A model generated the notes under the pieces. The model ran no database searches. It saw only the letters and a list, made by a program, of their open reading frames with translations, and had not been told where the DNA came from. Source: Apostichopus japonicus (Eukaryota > Echinodermata > Holothuroidea > Aspidochirotida > Stichopodidae). Taken from it: 64,000 nt of DNA. Shown piece by piece: positions 57,715 through 64,000 of the stretch. Position 1 is the first letter of the stretch. The number at the start of each line of letters is the position of its first letter. The DNA is taken from positions 10,398,359-10,462,358 of the forward strand of contig NC_092578.1 in NCBI RefSeq assembly GCF_037975245.1. Reading direction: 5' to 3'. Both the position numbers and the translations under genes were made by a program.

Positions 57715-57940
57715 TAAGTCAACATTTTTCAGTAAATTGTTTAGATAACAAGATAACATCTTGTCAAGAATCAGAAAATGTTAGATTGCTCAGTTGCTTT
57801 AACTGAGCAATTGAACATTTTTCTGCAAAATGTTTAATTGACAACTTATCATATGTCGTCAATTCAACATTTTTCTGCAAAATGTTCAATTGTTCACTTC
57901 GTTCCATCTGAGCAATTCAACAATTTTTGCAAAATGTTTA
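57715..57940. repeat. palindromic repeat cluster
   Basis: Nested short palindromes: GCTCAGTT...AACTGAGC (57,788-57,808) and AACATTTTTCTGCAAAATGTT twice (about 57,814 and 57,866), with a complementary ATTGAC/GTCAAT pair between. It resembles a decayed foldback element; no clear outer ends. Confidence 0.5.
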
Positions 57941-57943
57941 GAA

Positions 57944-58330
57944 GGAATACTTCAGAAGGAAATTTTGATTAAATGGGTCGAGGAGAAGGGTGTTTTTTAA
58001 ATAGTTTTTGTTAGAAGCAATTTGCTGGTCAAAAAGATGGATTTTGTTTGAGGGTTCAAGCAGCTTTGTAGTAGAGATATACCTAGGGATGTTCAGGCAA
58101 ATTTTAATTGCATTGTTATTAATAATATTAAATGGAAAATTTGAGCGACTTTGGAGGCAGATACTTCCGTAGGTGATAATAGGTTTGATTTTAGTATTAT
58201 TAATTTGGATGAGGATATGAGGTTGGAGACAGTTGATGGGTAATTAGTTAAGTACATAGGGGATGATCAGGTTTCGGAAGGACCAACCCTGGCGAGAACG
58301 TTCATCAAGTAAATGACGAAAAAGACAAGT
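57944..58330 (-). pseudogene. non-LTR retrotransposon reverse-transcriptase fragment
   Basis: An open minus-strand frame of 95 codons (58,228-57,944) with KPIITYGSICL and CLNIPRYISTTKLLE. These match the end of the reverse-transcriptase/thumb region of LINE-type elements, where a P-I-x-x-Y-G-S motif precedes a conserved R-Y-x-S-T segment. The adjoining piece to 58,330 (GWSFRNLIIPYV) is in another frame. Truncated at both ends. Confidence 0.5.
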
Positions 58331-59040
58331 CAGCTACGTCTAATCCTGCTTATTCTATGTGTCTCAACTCTCATCAATGATGGCAACCATTCTCATTACA
58401 TAGAAGTAAAACAGCCTCAATAACTTGGGATTCAAAGATAGATAAAATCTACATTTCTTGTAATTCACAATTAAATACTCATCTGTATAAAAACATCATC
58501 TTATCCAAGCAGTGTCTGGGAGGAAGTGACTCAAAAAAGGACAATGGATCTCTACTTACCTGCTGTATGTTAATTTGATTATGGACGTACATAAATCTGT
58601 AGCCTACGTCCATAACCAAGATTTTCGCATAAAAACTGAAATTTTGGTTTTAATTTTTGGGTGTTAATGTTTGGCACTAAAAGTCTGCTTTGGTTATTAT
58701 TTTTAAGTTTAATCAGAAAAATTTAACTATTTAAAATGTAAAAACAATAAAATTTTGGTTATGGACGTACACAGCAAAATGACCATAACTTCCAAATGTA
58801 TATCACGAAAAAGATAGAACATTATTTGTTTTACTAATGTAGAGCTAGTTATATTTTAATATAAAATTGGCAAAGCCATGTTGCATTGTTTAATTACCCA
58901 TATTGCAATTTTCACATTTGGTCGGAAAATTAGCACACAAGATAATACCTACCTTCATACACAATTTTTCGAATGAAAAAATATTCTTCATAATATAGCT
59001 ACCTGTACAATAAAATATATATTTTTAGCTGTAATTGGAT
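58331..59040. other. intergenic, no recognised gene
   Basis: AT-rich. The phrase TTATGGACGTAC occurs at 58,570 and 58,760 and inverted near 58,605, suggesting a small decayed repeat. Confidence 0.4.
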
Positions 59041-59449
59041 ATCGTGTGTGGCGAGGGGAAGGGAGGGGAGGGGGGGGGGCTCGTTGCAAAATGATAGGAT
59101 AATATATAAGACGCAGTTGGCTGATATGAATTTGAGAATTCCCGTCAATTACAGATTAAAGGCAATTTTCGTCCAATATACAAGTTTTGCAAACCAATGT
59201 CATTGTGGGGGGGGGGGCGAGTGGAGGGGCAAGATATATGACTTGTGGCACCTGCCCCTCCCCGCTAAGAAAACTCATTCACATAACACTGTCGAAAAAA
59301 TTTCATACCATATTCTATCCAACACGAAGCAAATCTATTCTGGGGGAAATTATTTCATTTTATTTTAGTCTATTTTTATTTTACTATGTTTTAGTCTATC
59401 TCGTTTAAGTCTAATTTAGTCTATTATATAACATGTTTAACTTCTCAAA

Positions 59450-59745
59450 TTAATTCTCATTATATTGAGAGCATATGACGATGTCGTGCAGTATTTTTGC
59501 ATGTACAAGGCAAAGCCCACAAAGCGTGGCAACGCCATCAGCATACCAAAGAAAAGAATTTTTGGAAAGTATATGCGTGTCCGGCCACTGGAAGATCCAA
59601 ACAAGGAAAAGGACATTCTGAATAAATCAAGAGTGTACGTGGATATCGAGCAGTGTTTTGTATTGAGCGTTGCTAATAATATGTCAACACTGTATATTAA
59701 ATATGATACCACGCTGACCTGAAAAATAGAATAGGTTGGAAGCAG
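59450..59745 (+). repeat. diverged unit of the 340-bp satellite-type repeat
   Basis: Shares TGTCGTGCAG, 'ataccaaag' and 'aataaatcaaga-gt-tacgtgga-atcgagcagtg' with the array at the right edge. It contains an 85-codon ORF that I read as chance, since the repeated copies do not keep it. Followed by GGGCGTCAATCC and a poly-G run. Confidence 0.5.
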
Positions 59746-60232
59746 GGCGTCAATCCGATTTGAAACGTGGGGGGGGGGGGGACGTAATCGATTCGAGTAT
59801 TCCGGCCGTAAGTACTATCTAAGCGGAGCGCCACCATCGGTTGGCGCGCAGCGTACCAAGAAAATTTCAGATATGAATACCTGCCAGATCGCTGGAGATG
59901 GCACTTGTCAGGCAGGGTAGCAGCCATCTAGTTGCGTGATTTCGGGAGAAAAAGACAAATTCGTGACTCAGGATATCTGCAATAAAGTTCATGCGGCCTT
60001 CATTTTTGGTGGAATATGATTCCAATTGACATGAACATTAGAACCCAGTGCAAGTTGACAAATGATGTGGCGAAGTGGAACCCCAGCCCCATTTTGCCTA
60101 TGTTTCAGCATAAAATACCCCTCATTTGTTCGAACCCATGACAACTAACAATCTGTGAATAAATTAACTTCGAAATGGGCACATTATATTGCACCAAGTC
60201 GGTAAAGGAATGACCCCAGGGCCTCAGATATA

Positions 60233-60615
60233 GGCCATAGCAGGGGCGGGCAACCTTTTTGAATGAATGGGCCAGATTTTAGGTATGAAAGATTGACAGG
60301 GCCGCACCTAACCAACGACCTGCTGTTGATTTCAAACCGTTGCTTCCGAGGACGTTCAAGCAATAGGTGTGTGTACTAATCTGTATTCACAAAAACATAA
60401 TGTCAATGTAGTCCAATTGATAATTAATGGTGATAATAGACCTACCTGACAGCATCATTAGTGCAGATAAATTCTAAGCAGCTAGTTCGTTTTTTGTGAT
60501 GATGTAAAATAGATTGATTTTTTTCTTTTCCTTGAGACATCTCACGGGCCGCAAAAAATCACTGGCCGGCCGCATGTGGCCCGCGGGCCGTAGGTTGCCC
60601 ACCCCTCGCCTATAG
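60233..60615. mobile_element. short hAT-like non-autonomous element
   Basis: Terminal inverted repeats CAGGGGCGGGCAACCT (60,241) and AGGTTGCCCACCCCT (to 60,607). Flanks GGCCATAG and GCCTATAG form a near-perfect 8-bp target-site duplication, as expected for hAT. The interior carries GGCCCGCGGGCC near the 3' end, seen in many hAT-derived repeats. No transposase. Confidence 0.75.
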
Positions 60616-62069
60616 GAACGCTGTCCGATGTTGGACATAATGTCCCGGACATATAGGCGAAGGAAGCTATCCGCCGCGACTGCGTGTATGTGAGTTTCTC
60701 GACTTGCCGTCCTGAGAGTCATACCACAAAATGGTGCATTTCCTCATACGCCATTATTAATAATTTAAATAACTAACTAAGTAGGCACAGCCCAGATCCG
60801 AGTTCGTATATTGAGCTTAGCGCAAATTTGGCCAAAAGTCGTCATACGCCAGCATGTTAAACCACCAATGACTTTTAATGCCACCCGTGACACACTTCCA
60901 ATGGGACTGCGTCAGTTTAAATATTTTGCTAGGTCTACAAAAATACATTTCTATGAAATTTGAAACAAGGATGGCAAGACAAACCACTTTAAATATGTTT
61001 CAGGACCTCGCACAAGCGCATGTATCGTCAGACTTAGAATAGGTCTCATGTGAGTGGTGGCTAAAGTGATGAAGGCATCAAAATATATCAGTGGTTGTTC
61101 GTTGGAGTCCTCACGCAAGTTACCTCGGTTGCTAGGTGGATCTGCATCTGGTAATCGGATGAATTCTGGTCGGAGCGTACTATGTAACCACCGTGTACCC
61201 AGGAACGTAGCTAAGGCCTGATGATTGAGGGGGGGGGGGGTAGTGGCTGAAAATCCAACTGGATGGGTTTAAGACAGAAAATTCCGACTGCTGCTCTGTA
61301 CCCCCCCCCCCCCACCCTCGCGCTACTCGTCAACGATACGGTCAGTGTCAGTCAGACACCCAATCTTTCGTGACTGCACTTTTGTTCTGAACTTTTTTTC
61401 GATACATTTGTACCCACTGGCACTCATTTCACAAACTTATTAGCCCCCCCCCCCCCACCCCAACCAAATATTTTCCTGAAAATTCGGGCAATATGCTGAT
61501 AACTTTTCGGGCACCTACTGAAAGAAAGATTATTTGCAATGTGTTTTTCAGTGATTAAACTTATATAAATATTACCATTAATATTGTAACGACTTCCCCA
61601 ATAATTCAAACCAAATGGAAGGGTAATAAGACGGAAAATTATTGTATGTTATTTGCATGCGATGATGCATGTCTATATCATATGCACATTAACATGTGGA
61701 ACGTGCACGTATAGCGCGCGAAAAAATTGGGTTATATTTTTCGGGCAAGTCGTTACAACCCCCCCCCCCCCCCAAATCAAATTGGGCTCCTACGCCTATG
61801 ACGGTAGTTCTATTAGGCATTTTTTTTTTGGAGTATTCAAAATCATACGAAGTTTTGTACTGTGGAGTATAAGAATCGCGAGATACAATTTTTCAAAGTG
61901 GCAAGGAAAACGTGGTAAATATGACAGATTAAAGGTCAATTTTTAGGTCATGCACAATCACAGGAATAAATGAATAGGCCTAGATAAACTAGAGTGCGAC
62001 AGTCGGAAATTCCGACTCCAATTTTCCAACTATCGTCAGTTTTACCAAGTTTGGGGGTTAGACACCCCA
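60616..62069. other. intergenic with poly-G/C runs
   Basis: No gene. Homopolymer runs at about 61,230, 61,300, 61,445 and 61,760 belong to a dispersed repeat (phrase TTTTCGGGCA precedes or follows two of them). Confidence 0.5.
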
Positions 62070-62091
62070 CACCCCCTCTATAGAGGGGGTG
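62070..62091. repeat. perfect 22-bp palindrome
   Basis: CACCCCCTCTA followed by its exact complement, no spacer. Confidence 0.85.
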
Positions 62092-62149
62092 TAGCGACGT
62101 CCCTGCGTGTACCCAATGTTCTCACTGTGGAGTAGACTCCGGTATCACT

Positions 62150-62310
62150 CAACAACAAGGTAAAATGGGATGCGCTGCCACGGAATATGCTCCCTATTTC
62201 ATTTCCCCAATATTAGGGAACGGGCACCGTCTTTGAAACACCATCTACAACTAAACAACAACTATGTACAAGCTTTGGCTCTAGCTATGAAGTGCTATCT
62301 AGTATGATAT
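62150..62310 (+). pseudogene. possible LINE reverse-transcriptase C-terminal tail
   Basis: Plus-strand frames VKWDALPRNM and, shifted, SLKHHLQ recall the W-N-x-L-P ... F-K-x-x-L end of CR1/L2-like reverse transcriptases. Very short and frameshifted. Confidence 0.3.
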
Positions 62311-62340
62311 TGACGGAGCCCACTATAGTTTTCTACTGGA

Positions 62341-62760
62341 ATCGCCTGAAGATGCGGCGTCTGTAATTCAAGGAACCAACGAACTTCTCTGCTAACTCCT
62401 CAGGCTTCAACTGGGCTAGACGTTCGCGGTGAGTATGGCACACCATCACATGGTTCAGCCTCTGTTGAGTCATGGTGCTCCGTAGCCATGTCTTCAAACG
62501 CCTCAAAGCACTAAAAGATCTCTCGGCTTCCGTCGAACTGGCGGAGGAGACGAGGAGCAACCGCAAGAGAGTTTCGAATTCACCAAACATAGCCCGTACC
62601 GCTGGATTCATCGACTTGAATATTTATCTATACCCTTCAACCGACGACGACTGGAACTGGCCTCGAAAGAAAGACAGACTAAGCTTAAGATTGTCGGAGA
62701 GCTCAGGGTACCAACTCACGAGATCTGGTGGAATTCTCCATTCAGCAACATTGAGTGATA
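62341..62760 (-). pseudogene. hAT transposase C-terminal (dimerisation) fragment
   Basis: The minus-strand frame has SSASSTEAERSFSALRRLKT and LRSTMTQQRLNHVMVCHTH, the hallmark hAT C-terminal dimerisation motif (S-x-x-x-E-R-x-F-S-x-L...), as in ZMYM1-like hAT proteins. Upstream in the same frame, LKLSLSFFRGQF is separated by a TAA at about 62,620. The N-terminal and catalytic parts are missing. Confidence 0.75.
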
Positions 62761-62934
62761 TTCGATGATATGAATCCTGAGATGTGTATGCCCTAACCAA
62801 ATAGACACTACTCTTTTTCAAATGTGTGTGTGGGGGGGGGGGGACATTTGATATTGTTTTCCCCACCCATCGAAATGTGGGGGGCGTGTCCCCCCGTCCC
62901 CCCACCCCTGGATTGACGCCCATGAAAGAGATGA

Positions 62935-64000
62935 AAATACATATTAATTTATATTATTTCCTAGAACTCTCATAAAAGAAACATTCTCAATAAATCGAGG
63001 GCGTATGTGGATGTCGAGCAGTGGTTTTTTACATGTTGAACCGAATGCTAACGCTATAATCAGCGAACCAAGGTATGTTATTTGAGAAAATTCTTCGTTT
63101 GGGAGGTTGCCCTATTATGTCAATCTCTAAAGGAAGACCCTGAATAAGAAGACCGGAAGTAAATCAATCAACGGCCTTGACAATGGCTTTCAGCGTTACT
63201 CACATGTCAATACTGTACAGTATATATAATATTTGTGGAAATGACAGCAAAGACAAGTTCTGAAGAGATGGGTGTATATTTCTTTTATATTATGTAATTT
63301 AAATTTCATTCTGAAAAAAACATTCTCAATAAATCAAGGGTGGATGTGAATGTCGAGCCTAGTGTTTACTTTGTACATGTTGAACAGATAAAGGTGAATG
63401 TTAACGCTAAGAGTGAACCAAGGTACGATATTTGAGAAAGTCTTCGGTTTTCGGGGCTTCGTTTTGGAGATTGCCCTTTTATGGCAATCTCTAAAAGGAA
63501 GACCCGGAAATAAATCAACCAACGGCCTTGACAATGGTATTCAGCGTTACTCCGGCATTTCAATACTGTAGAGTATATATAATACTACCCTGACCTGTTA
63601 AAATAGACAAGTACGGAAGAGATGAATGTACTTTATTCATATTATTTTATATAGCTATCATTAAGAGAATAAATCGAGGTTGTTTTTGGTTGTCGTGCAG
63701 TTTTAATACATCTGCAAAGACGATAAGTGACGCTATCGGAGTACCAAAGTAATATATCTGAGAAAGTCTTCGGTTTCCGGGTCTTCGTTTTAGAGATTGT
63801 CCTATTATGGCAATCTCTAATAGGAAGACCCGAAAAAGGAAGACCCGGAAGTAAATCAACCGAAGGCGTCGTGAATATATGTAGTGAAAGAGATATTTGA
63901 GAAAGTTTTCGTTTTCCGGGTCTTCGTTTTGGAGGTCTTCTGTTTGGAGATTTCCAAGTCTCAAGTCTTCCTTCTTCGGTCTTCGTTTTGGAGTTCTTCC
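62935..64000 (+). repeat. 340-bp tandem repeat with internal hairpin, runs off the right edge
   Basis: AATAAATC anchors at about 62,989, 63,328 and 63,668 give periods of 339 and 340 bp. Each unit has 'gtggatgtcgagcag'-like text, 'gtaccaaagta', then an inverted pair (CTTCGTTTTGGAGATTGCC against GGCAATCTCTAAAAGGAAG) that forms a hairpin. Units then continue 'gaagtaaatcaacc', 'caatggctttcagcgttac' and 'ctgtacagtatatataat'. Three units are visible. The end of the last one has extra copies of the GTCTTCGTTTTGGAG phrase. Confidence 0.8.

Noticed and set aside
59465-59722. 85-codon plus ORF (KKRIFGKYMRVRPLEDPNK)
   Set aside because: Lies in a diverged unit of the 340-bp repeat; other units do not keep the frame.
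1-64000. Search for CRISPR arrays, rRNA, tRNA clusters and prokaryotic operons
   Set aside because: None seen; the direct repeats present are eukaryotic satellites or element arrays.

Overview
The window looks like animal nuclear DNA: AT-rich, intron-rich, with GT-AG splice sites and a dense layer of decayed mobile elements. An echinoderm, possibly a sea cucumber, is my best guess. That rests on intron size, the domain genes present and the style of the AGGTCA-type dispersed repeats; it is inference, not a database match.

Two genes are clear, and they point away from each other. The first runs on the minus strand from a signal-peptide exon near 33,992 down to 1,468 and continues off the left edge. 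I could chain 24 exons whose splice phases all agree (4,032 nt, 1,344 codons). Product order: signal peptide, EMI-like domain, VWD1-C8-TIL, VWD2-C8-TIL, an extra TIL, VWD3-C8-TIL, then an LDL-receptor class A module. This is the N-terminal layout of SCO-spondin, the Reissner-fibre glycoprotein; the D1-D2-D'-D3 core is shared with von Willebrand factor. The second gene is on the plus strand (46,242 to 53,923), five coding exons and exactly 601 codons including the stop. It encodes a complete BTB-BACK-six-Kelch (KLHL-type) protein, a probable Cullin-3 substrate adaptor.

The DNA between the genes (34.0-46.2 kb) and downstream of the Kelch gene (54-64 kb) is a graveyard of mobile elements. It holds: a Penelope-like retroelement with YIDD reverse transcriptase, GIY-YIG nuclease and a hammerhead-ribozyme-like motif; a second solo hammerhead-like motif; an IS1595/Merlin-type transposase remnant; a family-B DNA polymerase remnant of the Polinton/Maverick or related virus-like type; non-LTR reverse-transcriptase fragments; a hAT transposase C-terminal fragment; a short hAT-like non-autonomous element; and a 340-bp tandem repeat running off the right edge.

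The most unusual objects are two inverted-repeat elements at 38.55-38.93 and 42.13-42.65 kb. Both begin and end in TATGGCAAG and both are filled with arrays of short palindromes, but with a different palindrome in each. A third foldback element lies at 25.2-25.7 kb inside an intron of the SCO-spondin-like gene. A dispersed tandem repeat of about 140 bp carries AGGTCA half-sites spaced as DR1. It fills two introns of the Kelch gene and recurs at 1-240, 41.2-41.4 and 55.6-56.0 kb. No tRNA, rRNA, CRISPR or bacterial feature was seen.
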